Of a stretch of 64,000 nt of DNA, positions 24,624 through 33,758 are shown in pieces; the first letter of the stretch is position 1, and each line of letters opens with the position of its first letter. The notes under the pieces were generated by a model that worked only from the letters and a program-made list of their open reading frames with translations, ran no database searches and was not told where the DNA came from. This stretch comes from Flavobacteriales bacterium (GTDB taxonomy: Bacteria > Bacteroidota > Bacteroidia > Flavobacteriales_D > Sanyastnellaceae), in contig JAGYJM010000002.1 in NCBI GenBank assembly GCA_018402085.1, forward strand, positions 3,053,501 through 3,117,500, given 5' to 3'. Both the position numbers and the translations under genes were made by a program.

Positions 24624-24956
24624 GCGGCAAAGGTAGGGAGTTCACATTGTGAATATGGAAGTGGTTGTTTGATGATGCATAATTCACAATGCAGGATGGA
24701 GGGTGTACAATGAACCGCCCGAAGTACGCCAGTCGACGGGCGGTGAGAGTCGCCTTAACAGGCTGCTCGAAGTACACGAACCGACGCGCTGTGCGCGTCG
24801 CCAAAAAGAGGTTCTGCTGAAATCAAAAGCGCCGCAAAGATGCGGTCAGCCGTCAGCGGTCTGCGTGACAACTTTTTTAGGACGGGTCAGACCCCCCGAT
24901 CCCGATCGGTGTCGATTCACGAACTTTGCAGTGGTACAACTGTACTTGTCATCCCG
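24624..24956. other. Divergent promoter region, epimerase/uvrC
   Basis: Contains the epimerase -7 box (24628-24635), a 10-bp inverted repeat CATTGTGAAT (24645) / ATTCACAATG (24682), degenerate GAAGTAC..CGACG repeats (24721-24808) and GGTCAGCGGTCTGCG words (24844-24865) shared with 7250-7369. No gene seen. Confidence 0.55.
24628..24635 (-). promoter_or_regulatory. -7 box TACCTTTG of the epimerase gene
   Basis: Exact consensus on the minus strand; only CCGC separates it from the ATG at 24623. Confidence 0.55.
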
Positions 24957-26756
24957 ATGGAACGTTCTGAGCACATCACACAACTTCTGCAACGCCTGCC
25001 CAATAAGCCGGGAGTGTATAAGCACTTCGACAAAGACGGGCAGTTGCTGTATGTAGGTAAGGCGAAAGACCTGAAAAAGCGGGTGTCATCGTATTTCAAC
25101 AAGAAGCAGTACGAGAACGGCAAAACCATGCTGCTGGTGCGAAAAATCGCCGATGTCAAGTTCATGATCACCGATACGGAACTTGACGCCTTGTTGCTCG
25201 AAAACAGCCTGATCAAGAAGCACAAGCCGAAGTACAACATCCAGCTCAAAGATGACAAGACCTACCCGTCAATCGTCATCAAAAACGAACGTTTTCCGCG
25301 CATCTACGCTACGCGCCAGCTCGTCAAAGACGGCAGCGAGTACTTTGGTCCCTACGCCTCCGTTAAAACGATGCATACTGTGCTCGACCTCATTCGAAAA
25401 CTGTACCCGATTCGTACCTGCAGCTATCACCTGAGCAGGGAGAACATCGAAGCCGGTAAGTTTCGCGTCTGCCTTGAATACCACATCGGCAACTGCAAGG
25501 GTCCGTGTGAAGACAAAATGAGCGAAGCCGAATACAACCAGAATGTAGATGCCATCCGTCAAATCATTCGCGGTAACCTGGGCGAGGCGGTGAAAGCCAT
25601 CAAAGAGAAGATGGCCGAGTATGCAGAAAACATGGAGTTTGAGCGGGCAGCCGACATGAAGAAGAAGCTCGAAATCCTCCGCAAGTTTCAGGCCAAGAGC
25701 ACCGTAGTGCACCCCTCCATCCACAATACGGAGGTGTTCAGCATTGTCAGCGATGCCCGCAGTGGCTTTGTGAACTACATGAAGATCATGAACGGACTGA
25801 TCGTTCAGGGGCACACTGTAGAGATGCGCAAGCGTCTGGATGAATCTGACCAGGAACTACTCGAGCACGCCATTGTTGAGATCCGCGAGCGCTTTCAGAG
25901 CAGCGCCCGGGAGATATTTGTGTCTTCAAAAGTTTCGCTGGTGCTTCCGGACGTCCGATTCCATATTCCACAGCGGGGTGACAAGCGCAAGCTGCTCGAC
26001 TTGTCGGTGCGCAATGCCACCTACTACATGCGCGACAAACACAAGCAGCAGGAGGTCACGGATCCGGAGGCGCACACCCGCCGCATTCTGGAGACCCTGC
26101 AAGACGACCTCCGCTTAGAGAGTCTACCGGTGCATATTGAGTGCTTTGACAACTCGAACATTCAAGGCACCCACCCGGCATCGGCCTGCGTGGTCTTCAA
26201 GAACGCCAAGCCCTCAAAAGACGACTACCGCAAATTCAACATCAAAACCGTTGAAGGCCCGAACGACTTCGCGAGTATGGAAGAAGTCGTCTACCGTCGC
26301 TACAAGCGCCTCCGCGACGAGGGCGAGAGCATGCCACAACTCGTGATTATTGACGGCGGTAAAGGGCAGCTCGGCTCAGCCATGAAAGCACTTGACCTCC
26401 TCGGACTGCGTGGTAAAATTGCTGTCATTGGTATTGCCAAGCGCCTTGAAGAGATCTTCTTCCCCGGAGACAGCATCCCGATTTACATTGACAAGCGCTC
26501 ACCTTCACTGAAGTTGATTCAACACCTCCGTAACGAAGCGCACCGCTTCTCCCTTGCTCATCACCGAGACCGCAGAAGCAAGTCGGCCCTGAAGACCTCT
26601 TTAACCGATGTGTCGGGTGTGGGTCCGAAAAGCGCTCAAACGCTGCTTCTGCATTTCAAGACCATCAAGGCCATCAAAGCCGCAAGCGTTGAAGAGCTGT
26701 CAGAAGTGGTGAGTAAAAAAATTGCACAGGCAGTGTATCAGTTCTATCGGGATTGA
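24957..26756 (+). CDS. uvrC: Excinuclease ABC subunit C
   Basis: A 599-residue nucleotide-excision-repair nuclease that makes both incisions beside a lesion with UvrAB. Order: GIY-YIG nuclease (LPNKPGVYKHFDKDGQLLYVGKAKDLKKRVSSYF, residues about 14-50), a Cys region (C-x-EYHIGNCKGPC), the UVR motif (ENMEFERAADMKKKLEIL, about 220-237), the RNase-H-like 3' nuclease half (HIECFDNSNIQGTHPAS, VIIDGGKGQLGSA) and C-terminal helix-hairpin-helices (LTDVSGVGPKSAQTLL). Start at the ATG at 24957; upstream codons are repeat-derived. Confidence 0.96.
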   Translation: MERSEHITQLLQRLPNKPGVYKHFDKDGQLLYVGKAKDLKKRVSSYFNKKQYENGKTMLLVRKIADVKFMITDTELDALLLENSLIKKHKPKYNIQLKDDKTYPSIVIKNERFPRIYATRQLVKDGSEYFGPYASVKTMHTVLDLIRKLYPIRTCSYHLSRENIEAGKFRVCLEYHIGNCKGPCEDKMSEAEYNQNVDAIRQIIRGNLGEAVKAIKEKMAEYAENMEFERAADMKKKLEILRKFQAKSTVVHPSIHNTEVFSIVSDARSGFVNYMKIMNGLIVQGHTVEMRKRLDESDQELLEHAIVEIRERFQSSAREIFVSSKVSLVLPDVRFHIPQRGDKRKLLDLSVRNATYYMRDKHKQQEVTDPEAHTRRILETLQDDLRLESLPVHIECFDNSNIQGTHPASACVVFKNAKPSKDDYRKFNIKTVEGPNDFASMEEVVYRRYKRLRDEGESMPQLVIIDGGKGQLGSAMKALDLLGLRGKIAVIGIAKRLEEIFFPGDSIPIYIDKRSPSLKLIQHLRNEAHRFSLAHHRDRRSKSALKTSLTDVSGVGPKSAQTLLLHFKTIKAIKAASVEELSEVVSKKIAQAVYQFYRD

Positions 26757-26795
26757 TTGGAGATGGTTTGTAGGTTGATTCAGTGAGTCCACACT

Positions 26796-26834
26796 GCAGT
26801 GTGGACCTACAGTGTGGACCTACAGTGTGGACCC
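26796..26834 (+). repeat. 13-bp tandem repeat CAGTGTGGACCTA, 3 copies
   Basis: Preceded by the palindrome GTCCACACTGCAGTGTGGAC at 26788-26807. Lies between uvrC and the next gene. Confidence 0.7.
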
Positions 26835-26958
26835 ACAGCATGGCTCCTCTATTGGCTATGACCCTATCATTTAAAATGTGATTATACATCAGTATTTTAT
26901 CAGTTCTAACTGTGTTTATCAACAAATATTTCTATCTTCTCATTCAAACACCTCAGCC

Positions 26959-28482
26959 ATGTCAAACCGAGCTTCAGACAACGTACACACCCTCATCAAG
27001 TCGATGACAAAAGCGGAAAAGCGTTATTACAAGGTTTATGCGAGTCGCTTTTCAAGTGCTGCCACAGGCAATTACCTCACGCTTTTCAACGCTATTGAAA
27101 AGCAGGATGAATATAACGAAGACGCCATCCTCAAAAAGTTCCGAAACGAAGGGTTTATTAAACGATTCAGCATCACTAAAAACCGGCTTTATCAGCACAT
27201 CTTAAAAAGCCTCGATGCCTTTCACGCCAACAATTCAGTAGATGCCCGCCTGAAGCGGCAAATTCACTCAGTGGAGATCCTCTACCGTAAAAGCTTGTAT
27301 GACCAGGCCTGGAAACTCCTTAAAAGCGCGCGCAAGACGGCAGAAAAGTATGAGCGTATCACAAGCCTGATTGAATTGAACCAATGGGAAAAGCGCATTA
27401 TTGAGCGCAGTCAGTACGAAGGCATCGACAAGCGGCAGATCAAAGACATGCGAAGAGACGACCAGCAGCACCTGGCGCATCTCGAGGCCAACAGCGCGCT
27501 GTGGAATGTGAAGAGTAAGGTGTTTCGCAAACTCTACAAGCGTGGAAAGGTGCGATCAGGACAAGAACTTGACAAGTTCAAAACCATCCTTGATGAGCTC
27601 GCGGTAGAACTATCGCCCGAGCAAGCTACTGTTGAGAACCTTTTCCTGATGAATCATCTTTACAGTGCTTATCATTTCAGCCTGGGTGAAGATGACAAAA
27701 GCTACCCGCACCTGAAACAGAACCTGCGCTTCATTCAAGACCATCCTCACCTGTTCGCTGATGACCCTTCACGCATCTTGAGCACCTTGTCAAATGCCAT
27801 TTATGTTGGGCAACGCCTTGGCGATGAAGACGCTGCTTTCGGCTATCTCGAGCAGATGCGCACCCTTCCCGAAACCCTCGAATCATCAGATGACAACCTC
27901 CGCCTGCGCACCTTTGTACTCTCGAACAGCATTGAACTTAACCTGCATACCATCTCTCGTAACTTTGAAGCGGGCAGCAAGGTGGTGCAAACCATTGAAG
28001 AGGGCCTGTTGAACTACGGCGATGTACTTAGCTCGGTGCGAAAAGCGTCTTTCTATTTCAATATCTCAGTCTTCTATTTCGAAGCGAAGCAATTGAACGA
28101 AGCCTTGAAGTGGGTCAACCAGCTCCTCAACAATATAGGTATTGACAAGTCGCAGGATATTCACTGCATGGGGCAGATCCTCAATCTCATCATTCACCTC
28201 GAACTGGGCAACAAGAGCCTGATCCCCTATGCGCTCCGCAGCACACAGCGCTTTCTCGAAACCCGCCGAAGGGTGTACCGCTTTGAAACCGTCTTTCTCG
28301 ATTTTATCAACGAGATCCTCAAAAGCCGGCGCGAAAAAACAGATCACGAACTCTACCGCGATCTTCATGTGGCTCTCCAAGAATTGCAAGACGATATTTT
28401 TGAACGCCAGGTGTTTGAATACTTCGATTTTATGCACTGGGCCGCTCAAAAGGCAGACGATACAGCCATTGGCAGCAATTAA
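26959..28482 (+). CDS. Helical repeat (TPR-like) protein of unknown function
   Basis: A 507-residue, almost all-helical cytosolic protein starting MSNRASDNVHTLIKSMTKAEKRYYKVYASR. No signal peptide or membrane helix. Helix pairs such as LLKSARKTAEKYERITSLIELNQWEKRII and FNISVFYFEAKQLNEALKWVNQLL have TPR-like spacing. The opening DNVHxLIKSMTKAEKRYFK is recognisable as a Bacteroidota-specific family; its role is unknown to me. I prefer the ATG at 26959 to one 81 bp upstream because the family start fits. It stands alone. Confidence 0.78.
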   Translation: MSNRASDNVHTLIKSMTKAEKRYYKVYASRFSSAATGNYLTLFNAIEKQDEYNEDAILKKFRNEGFIKRFSITKNRLYQHILKSLDAFHANNSVDARLKRQIHSVEILYRKSLYDQAWKLLKSARKTAEKYERITSLIELNQWEKRIIERSQYEGIDKRQIKDMRRDDQQHLAHLEANSALWNVKSKVFRKLYKRGKVRSGQELDKFKTILDELAVELSPEQATVENLFLMNHLYSAYHFSLGEDDKSYPHLKQNLRFIQDHPHLFADDPSRILSTLSNAIYVGQRLGDEDAAFGYLEQMRTLPETLESSDDNLRLRTFVLSNSIELNLHTISRNFEAGSKVVQTIEEGLLNYGDVLSSVRKASFYFNISVFYFEAKQLNEALKWVNQLLNNIGIDKSQDIHCMGQILNLIIHLELGNKSLIPYALRSTQRFLETRRRVYRFETVFLDFINEILKSRREKTDHELYRDLHVALQELQDDIFERQVFEYFDFMHWAAQKADDTAIGSN

Positions 28483-28636
28483 GCGCCCCCGTGACGCACA
28501 TCCGGATATACCTATCTTGGGATTCTAATATACCCCGGCTTAGATTGCTGATTATTAGATGCATGGTAAACAGGATCGCGAATTTTGTGTTATCATACCA
28601 CACCAAGTAAGTAGAAACCATTACATCCTGGATCTC

Positions 28637-29929
28637 ATGCAACGTTTGCTGATCAGCACGCTCGTGCTCTTCATGCCGGCTGCTATCTTCGCACAGTACG
28701 GAGACTTCGGTCTTTCAGAGCAGCCGGCTGATACCCAACTCGTAAACCCTCTTATCGATTTCGGCGAGATGCTCGACTTCAGTCACGGTTACCACGTGGG
28801 AGATACCGTTTACGACTTTACCGTGTATGATTTTGACGGCAACCCACTCAATTTGTACAACGAACTTGCCGGAGAGAAACCGGTAGTGCTCGTCTCCGGG
28901 AGCGTTTCGTGCCTGCGGTTTCGGGGAGTTTTTGAAGTGCCTGTTTCGCAGACTTACTTTAATTCGCAGCAGTTTCTGAACGAACACGCTGATGACTTCA
29001 ATTGGATTTTCATTTATGGTGTAGAAGCACATCCTACCGACGGTAACTGTCCGAGTAATTGCCCACCTACCACCTCAAATGACACCACCGTTCTCCAACA
29101 CCCTGACTACCACTACCGCCGTTGGGCCGTGGAGACCTGGGAAGTTGCACAAGACCACGACTTCCCATTCACCATGTATTGCGACAACCCTGATAACGCC
29201 GTGTACAACAACTTTTTCGGAAGACCTTTCGGACTGGTGGCTATTAACTGCGACGGCACGGTAGCGCATCGCGGCGACTGGTTCAATCAGTTCATTGACA
29301 CGAAGGGAGACGATTTGCTTGAATGGAAAGAGAGCTACACTTCATGCGCCATCACCTGGGAGCCGGAAGAGGAAGATGAGGACCCCGGCAATACCGGTGG
29401 CGACGATGACCCTGATGAAGATACCGGCACTGACCCTGACAACGATCAGGATGAGGACGAAGAGCCCGACAATCCGAGCGACGATGATCCGGAAGACGGA
29501 GAGGACGCAGAAGATGACCCGGAAGACCCGAATGATGACCCCGCTGATGACGATGAGGAAGGCAGTGACGGGTCTGACGATGAGGTTTCAGATAATGGAG
29601 ACTCTGAGAAGCCTGCCGAATGGCTTGAAGGTGCGCTCAATGATGGCAGTGAGCATGGTGACGAGGCGGTGAGTGTTGCCGAAAAGCTCGAGCGCAGCCT
29701 GCGCGTCTATCCGAATCCGGTGCGTGACGTCCTCTACCTGCAATTGCCTGACCCTGCCATTACTTACGAGGTGCAGCTGACTGATTTGAGCGGTAAGTCG
29801 GTGTTAATTTCCGCCAGAAATGGCGGAATGCGAACACTTGACCTGGGCACGATAGCGCCAGGTATGTACCTGCTTTCGGTGCAACACGGAAATGTACGCG
29901 CCGTTCAGCGCGTTGTGGTCAGTCGGTAA
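28637..29929 (+). CDS. Secreted deiodinase/redoxin-like protein with acidic linker and T9SS sorting domain
   Basis: A 430-residue protein. Signal peptide MQRLLISTLVLFMPAAIFAQ; a thioredoxin-fold domain about 55-245 (VGDTVYDFTVYDFDGNPLNLY, VVLVSGSVSCLRFRGVFEVPVSQ, FIYGVEAHPTDGNCPSNCPP), in which SCLRFR occupies the place of the selenocysteine/cysteine motif of iodothyronine deiodinase-like proteins; a linker of about 95 residues (about 247-340) made almost only of Asp, Glu, Pro, Asn and Gly; and a T9SS type A domain (RVYPNPVRDVLYLQL to the end). It should be exported and anchored at the surface. The single Cys in SCLRFR suggests redox or peroxidase chemistry, untested. Converges with thiL, 3-bp gap. 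Confidence 0.85.
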   Translation: MQRLLISTLVLFMPAAIFAQYGDFGLSEQPADTQLVNPLIDFGEMLDFSHGYHVGDTVYDFTVYDFDGNPLNLYNELAGEKPVVLVSGSVSCLRFRGVFEVPVSQTYFNSQQFLNEHADDFNWIFIYGVEAHPTDGNCPSNCPPTTSNDTTVLQHPDYHYRRWAVETWEVAQDHDFPFTMYCDNPDNAVYNNFFGRPFGLVAINCDGTVAHRGDWFNQFIDTKGDDLLEWKESYTSCAITWEPEEEDEDPGNTGGDDDPDEDTGTDPDNDQDEDEEPDNPSDDDPEDGEDAEDDPEDPNDDPADDDEEGSDGSDDEVSDNGDSEKPAEWLEGALNDGSEHGDEAVSVAEKLERSLRVYPNPVRDVLYLQLPDPAITYEVQLTDLSGKSVLISARNGGMRTLDLGTIAPGMYLLSVQHGNVRAVQRVVVSR

Positions 29930-29932
29930 GGA

Positions 29933-30973
29933 TCAGGATTCTTTTCGGAAGGCGTCCCAACCCTGAGCCGTGAGCTCGGTGGAGCCACCATTGCGGAAGA
30001 TCAACTCGCAACCCTCAGATTGTTCAGCCATGTAACCGATCACCGAGAAATGCGGATCGCCTTTGATCTTCTCAAAGTCTGACTGGTCAATGGTGAAAAG
30101 CAGTTCGTAGTCTTCGCCTCCATTCAACGCGCACAGACTCGGGTCAAGGTTGAATTCACGCGCCTGGTCATAGGTCTGCTGATCAATCGGCAGCTTGTCT
30201 TCGTAAATTCGCACGCCCAGTTTCGACTCGGTTGCCAGATGCAACGCTTCAGAAGCGAGTCCGTCTGAAATATCAATCATTGCCGTGGGCTGAATCTTGA
30301 TCTCCCGAAGGTGTTCAATGACATCTTTTCGGGCTTCGGGTTTGAGTTGTCGCTCAAGAATGTACTCCACGCCTTCAAGTTCAGGCTGTGCACCCGGAGC
30401 CTCTTTGAATACTTCTTTCTCGCGCTCAAGGATTTGAAGCCCCATATAGGCCCCGCCGAGGTCGCCCGTTACCACAAGAAGATCGCCCTTTTTCGCCGTT
30501 GAACGTAGAACAACTCTCTCCGCCTCTACGAAGCCTAATGCCGTAACCGCAATCATCAGTCCGCCCACAGAACTTGTCAGATCCCCGCCAATCAGGTCGA
30601 CATTGTACATGCGGCACGCCAGTTTCACCCCTTCATAGAGCTCTTCAAGTGCCTCTACACTAAACCGATTGCTCACCGCAAGAGAAACGGTTACCTGTGA
30701 AGGCAATGCGTTCATCGCCAACACGTCTGACAGGTTTACAATCACTGCCTTGTAGCCAAGGTGCCGAAGTGGGGTGTACATCAGATTGAAATGAACACCC
30801 TCCGTGAGCAAGTCTGTAGTGACTACCGTCTGCTTGCCCTTCGCATCAATCACCGCAGCGTCATCACCTATACCAAGTACTGTTTCATCATTGATGCGGA
30901 TAATTCCCTCTGTCAGTTTATTGATCAGCCCGAATTCACCGAGCTCTCCAATTTCAGTTCGTGTTTCGTCCAT
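29933..30973 (-). CDS. thiL: Thiamine-monophosphate kinase
   Basis: A 346-residue enzyme that phosphorylates thiamine phosphate to thiamine diphosphate. AIR-synthase fold motifs: TVLGIGDDAAVID, VVTTDLLTEGVHFNL, NLSDVLAMNALPSQVTVSLAV, GGDLTSS, MIDISDGLASEALHLA and CALNGGEDYELLFT. Start ATG at 30973, since a TACCTTTG box lies 5 nt upstream; nine residues further upstream are unlikely to be translated. Alone on the minus strand, without other thi genes near. Confidence 0.94.
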   Translation of the reverse strand: MDETRTEIGELGEFGLINKLTEGIIRINDETVLGIGDDAAVIDAKGKQTVVTTDLLTEGVHFNLMYTPLRHLGYKAVIVNLSDVLAMNALPSQVTVSLAVSNRFSVEALEELYEGVKLACRMYNVDLIGGDLTSSVGGLMIAVTALGFVEAERVVLRSTAKKGDLLVVTGDLGGAYMGLQILEREKEVFKEAPGAQPELEGVEYILERQLKPEARKDVIEHLREIKIQPTAMIDISDGLASEALHLATESKLGVRIYEDKLPIDQQTYDQAREFNLDPSLCALNGGEDYELLFTIDQSDFEKIKGDPHFSVIGYMAEQSEGCELIFRNGGSTELTAQGWDAFRKES

Positions 30974-30978
30974 AAGTG

Positions 30979-30986
30979 CAAAGGTA
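30979..30986 (-). promoter_or_regulatory. -7 box TACCTTTG of thiL
   Basis: Exact consensus, 5 nt from the ATG. Confidence 0.55.
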
Positions 30987-31089
30987 GCGGTACACGGCAA
31001 CTCTCAAGGCCTGTGTGAACAAAGGGCGCATAAATTAGTTCAACCGTTTAAAGGAAACCATCCCCTGAATGCGGTATTTTTTCGCGTTT

Positions 31090-31108
31090 ATTTAGATCAT
31101 TTCTAAAT
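31090..31108 (+). promoter_or_regulatory. Candidate operator in the suf promoter
   Basis: ATTTAGATCATTTCTAAAT: perfect 7-bp arms ATTTAGA / TCTAAAT around TCATT. It ends 9 bp before the -7 box, so a bound repressor would cover the promoter. The form fits iron-responsive (Fur/DtxR-like) or Rrf2-type regulators; the actual regulator is unknown. Confidence 0.5.
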
Positions 31109-31117
31109 TAAGTGAAG

Positions 31118-31125
31118 TACCTTTG
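31118..31125 (+). promoter_or_regulatory. -7 box TACCTTTG of the suf operon
   Basis: Exact consensus, 22 nt before the sufA ATG. AAGGAAAGG just before the start looks like a ribosome-binding site. Confidence 0.55.
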
Positions 31126-31147
31126 TCTCACAGGCCAAGGAAAGGAT

Positions 31148-31474
31148 ATGATAAAAGTAACAGAAAACGCTCGTGAACAAGTCGCTAAGCTCCGCCAGCA
31201 GGAAGGTCATCCCCAGGATTCTTTTATCCGCGTAGGAGTGAAAGGCGGCGGCTGTTCCGGATTGATGTACGATCTGGTCTTTGACGCTGAGATGCAAGAT
31301 GGAGACCAGCTGTTTGAAGACAACGGTGTCAAGGTAGTGGTTGACCGCAAAAGTTACCTCTACCTCATTGGCACTGAACTTGATTATACCGGCGGACTCA
31401 ACGGCAAGGGGTTTGTTTTTGTGAACCCGAACGCGAACCGTACCTGCGGTTGCGGCGAAAGTTTTTCGGTTTAA
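31148..31474 (+). CDS. sufA: Iron-sulfur carrier, HesB/IscA/SufA family
   Basis: A 108-residue A-type carrier that accepts an Fe-S cluster from the SufBCD scaffold and passes it to apoproteins. The three cluster-binding cysteines are present: one in VKGGGCSGLMYDL (about 38) and two in the terminal CGCGESFSV. Start at the ATG at 31148 behind an AAGGAAAGG site. First gene of the suf operon. The 50-bp spacer to sufB holds a family A hairpin. Confidence 0.92.
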   Translation: MIKVTENAREQVAKLRQQEGHPQDSFIRVGVKGGGCSGLMYDLVFDAEMQDGDQLFEDNGVKVVVDRKSYLYLIGTELDYTGGLNGKGFVFVNPNANRTCGCGESFSV

Positions 31475-31485
31475 TCGCTTGTTAG

Positions 31486-31505
31486 CATCCCGCGCTTTTG
31501 CGCGG
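31486..31505 (-). repeat. Family A hairpin between sufA and sufB
   Basis: Minus strand CCGCGCAAAAGCGCGGGATG. It could act as an mRNA processing or stability signal in the operon. Confidence 0.72.
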
Positions 31506-31524
31506 AAAAAAAGAGAAAAGACTT

Positions 31525-32970
31525 ATGGCATACGAAGGAGACGAAATTCTTGAAGAAGTAACCCGGAAGGAGTACGAATTTGGCTGGATCACTGACATTG
31601 AAAGCGACAAAGCGCCACCGGGGCTCAGCGAGGAGATCATTCGCTTTATTTCAGCCAAGAAAAATGAGCCGTTATGGATGCTGGAGTGGCGCCTTGATGC
31701 GTATCGTCAGTGGACAGAAATGAAGGAGCCCAACTGGGCACATGTAGACTACCAGAAACCTGATTATCAGTCTATTTCTTATTACTCAGCCCCAAAGCAG
31801 AAGAAGCAACTCGACAGCCTTGACGAAGTAGATCCGGAGTTGCGCCGCACCATGGATCGCCTCGGTATTTCTACCGAAGAGCAAAAGCGCCTGAGCGGAG
31901 TAGCTGTAGACTTTGTGATGGATTCGGTCTCTGTGGCCACCTCTTTCAAAGAGAAGCTCGGTGAACTCGGCATCATTTTCTGCTCTATGAGCGAAGCGAT
32001 TCAGAGTCACCCGGAGTTGGTAAAGAAATACCTCGGTTCAGTGGTGCCGAAGAATGACAACTTCTTTGCGGCACTGAACAGCGCCGTTTTTACCGACGGT
32101 TCGTTCTGCTACATCCCTAAAGGAGTGCGCTGTCCGATGGAACTCTCCACCTACTTCCGCATCAACGAAGCAGGAACTGGTCAGTTTGAGCGCACGCTCG
32201 TTGTTGCTGACAAAGGCAGTTACTGCAGCTACCTCGAAGGCTGCACGGCACCGCAGCGTGATGAAAACCAGCTGCACGCAGCAGTGGTTGAGCTGATTGC
32301 TCTTGACGATGCTGAAATCAAATACAGCACGGTGCAGAACTGGTATCCGGGCGATGAGAATGGTAAGGGAGGTGTGTTCAACTTCGTAACCAAAAGGGGC
32401 TTGTGCGAGAAGAATGCGAAGATTTCATGGACACAGGTCGAAACGGGCTCAGCCATCACCTGGAAATATCCGAGCTGCATCTTAAAAGGAGACAACTCCG
32501 TGGGTGAGTTTTACTCTGTGGCCGTGACCAACAACCGCCAGCAAGCCGACACCGGAACAAAGATGATCCATATCGGAAAGAACACCCACAGCACCATCAT
32601 CAGCAAAGGAATTTCTGCCGGTAAGAGTCAGAACAGCTACCGCGGCTTGGTTCAAATCAACAAGACAGCACAGAACGCCCGCAACTTCAGCCAGTGCGAC
32701 TCACTGCTGATGACCGATCGCTGCGGTGCGCACACCTTTCCGTACATCGAAATCAAGAACAGTACCGCGAAAGTTGAGCATGAGGCGACCACCTCAAAGA
32801 TTGGTGAAGACCAGATCTTTTATTGCCTGCAGCGTGGCCTGGATGAAGAGAAAGCGATCAGCCTGATCGTGAACGGATATGCGAAAGAAGTACTCAACAA
32901 ACTACCGATGGAGTTTGCGGTAGAAGCACAAAAGCTGCTCGCCATCTCCCTCGAAGGATCTGTCGGATAA
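31525..32970 (+). CDS. sufB: Fe-S cluster assembly protein SufB
   Basis: A 481-residue scaffold subunit. Recognisable segments: [42 protein letters not shown]-like opening replaced by [78 protein letters not shown] and [48 protein letters not shown]. SufB with SufC and SufD builds clusters from SufS/SufE sulfur. The conserved Cys of CDSLLM is a likely cluster or persulfide ligand. Start at the ATG at 31525; 24 bp to sufC. Confidence 0.95.
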   Translation: MAYEGDEILEEVTRKEYEFGWITDIESDKAPPGLSEEIIRFISAKKNEPLWMLEWRLDAYRQWTEMKEPNWAHVDYQKPDYQSISYYSAPKQKKQLDSLDEVDPELRRTMDRLGISTEEQKRLSGVAVDFVMDSVSVATSFKEKLGELGIIFCSMSEAIQSHPELVKKYLGSVVPKNDNFFAALNSAVFTDGSFCYIPKGVRCPMELSTYFRINEAGTGQFERTLVVADKGSYCSYLEGCTAPQRDENQLHAAVVELIALDDAEIKYSTVQNWYPGDENGKGGVFNFVTKRGLCEKNAKISWTQVETGSAITWKYPSCILKGDNSVGEFYSVAVTNNRQQADTGTKMIHIGKNTHSTIISKGISAGKSQNSYRGLVQINKTAQNARNFSQCDSLLMTDRCGAHTFPYIEIKNSTAKVEHEATTSKIGEDQIFYCLQRGLDEEKAISLIVNGYAKEVLNKLPMEFAVEAQKLLAISLEGSVG

Positions 32971-32994
32971 CACTTATAACGAACGAATCACAAG

Positions 32995-33747
32995 ATGCTT
33001 AAGATTAAGAACCTACACGCTTCCGTTGAAGGAAACGAAATTTTACGCGGCCTCAACCTGGAGGTGAAGCCCGGCGAAGTGCACGCCATCATGGGGCCAA
33101 ACGGCTCAGGAAAAAGCACCCTCGCCAGTGTCCTCGCAGGTAATGAAGACTACGAAGTAACCGAAGGGGCTGTAGATTTTGAAGGGAAAGACCTGCTTGA
33201 TCTCGGCACCGAAGACCGGGCCCGTGAAGGACTGTTCCTCGCCTTCCAGTACCCGGTGGAAATTCCGGGCGTGAGTAACATCAACTTCCTCCGTGCGGCG
33301 CTTAACGAAATTCGCAAGTACCATGGCGAAGAGCCATACAGCGCCAGTGAATTTCTCAAGCGCGTGAAAGAGAAGAGCGCCCTCGTTGAACTCGATGGCA
33401 AGCTTGCCAACCGATCGGTAAACGAAGGGTTCTCAGGAGGTGAAAAGAAACGCAACGAGATTTTCCAGATGGCGATGCTCGAACCGAAGCTGGCCATCCT
33501 CGACGAAACCGACTCCGGTCTTGACATCGACGCACTGAAAGTAGTGGCTCAGGGAGTGAACGCCATGCGCAGCCCGAACCGCTCGTTCGTGGTGATCACC
33601 CACTACCAGCGCCTGCTCGATTACATCGTGCCTGACGTAGTGCACGTGCTCTATAAAGGTCGCATCGTGAAAAGCGGGCCGAAAGAGCTCGCCCTTGAGC
33701 TCGAAGCGAAAGGATACGACTGGATCAAAGAAGAAGTGACCGCCTGA
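32995..33747 (+). CDS. sufC: Fe-S cluster assembly ATPase SufC
   Basis: A 250-residue ABC-type ATPase with Walker [10 protein letters not shown] (about 33-41), a Q-loop [12 protein letters not shown], the signature region [14 protein letters not shown], Walker [17 protein letters not shown] and the H-loop VVITHYQR. SufC drives the conformational change of the SufBCD scaffold. Eleven bases separate it from sufD. Confidence 0.96.
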   Translation: MLKIKNLHASVEGNEILRGLNLEVKPGEVHAIMGPNGSGKSTLASVLAGNEDYEVTEGAVDFEGKDLLDLGTEDRAREGLFLAFQYPVEIPGVSNINFLRAALNEIRKYHGEEPYSASEFLKRVKEKSALVELDGKLANRSVNEGFSGGEKKRNEIFQMAMLEPKLAILDETDSGLDIDALKVVAQGVNAMRSPNRSFVVITHYQRLLDYIVPDVVHVLYKGRIVKSGPKELALELEAKGYDWIKEEVTA

Positions 33748-33758
33748 AACCCCTTGGA

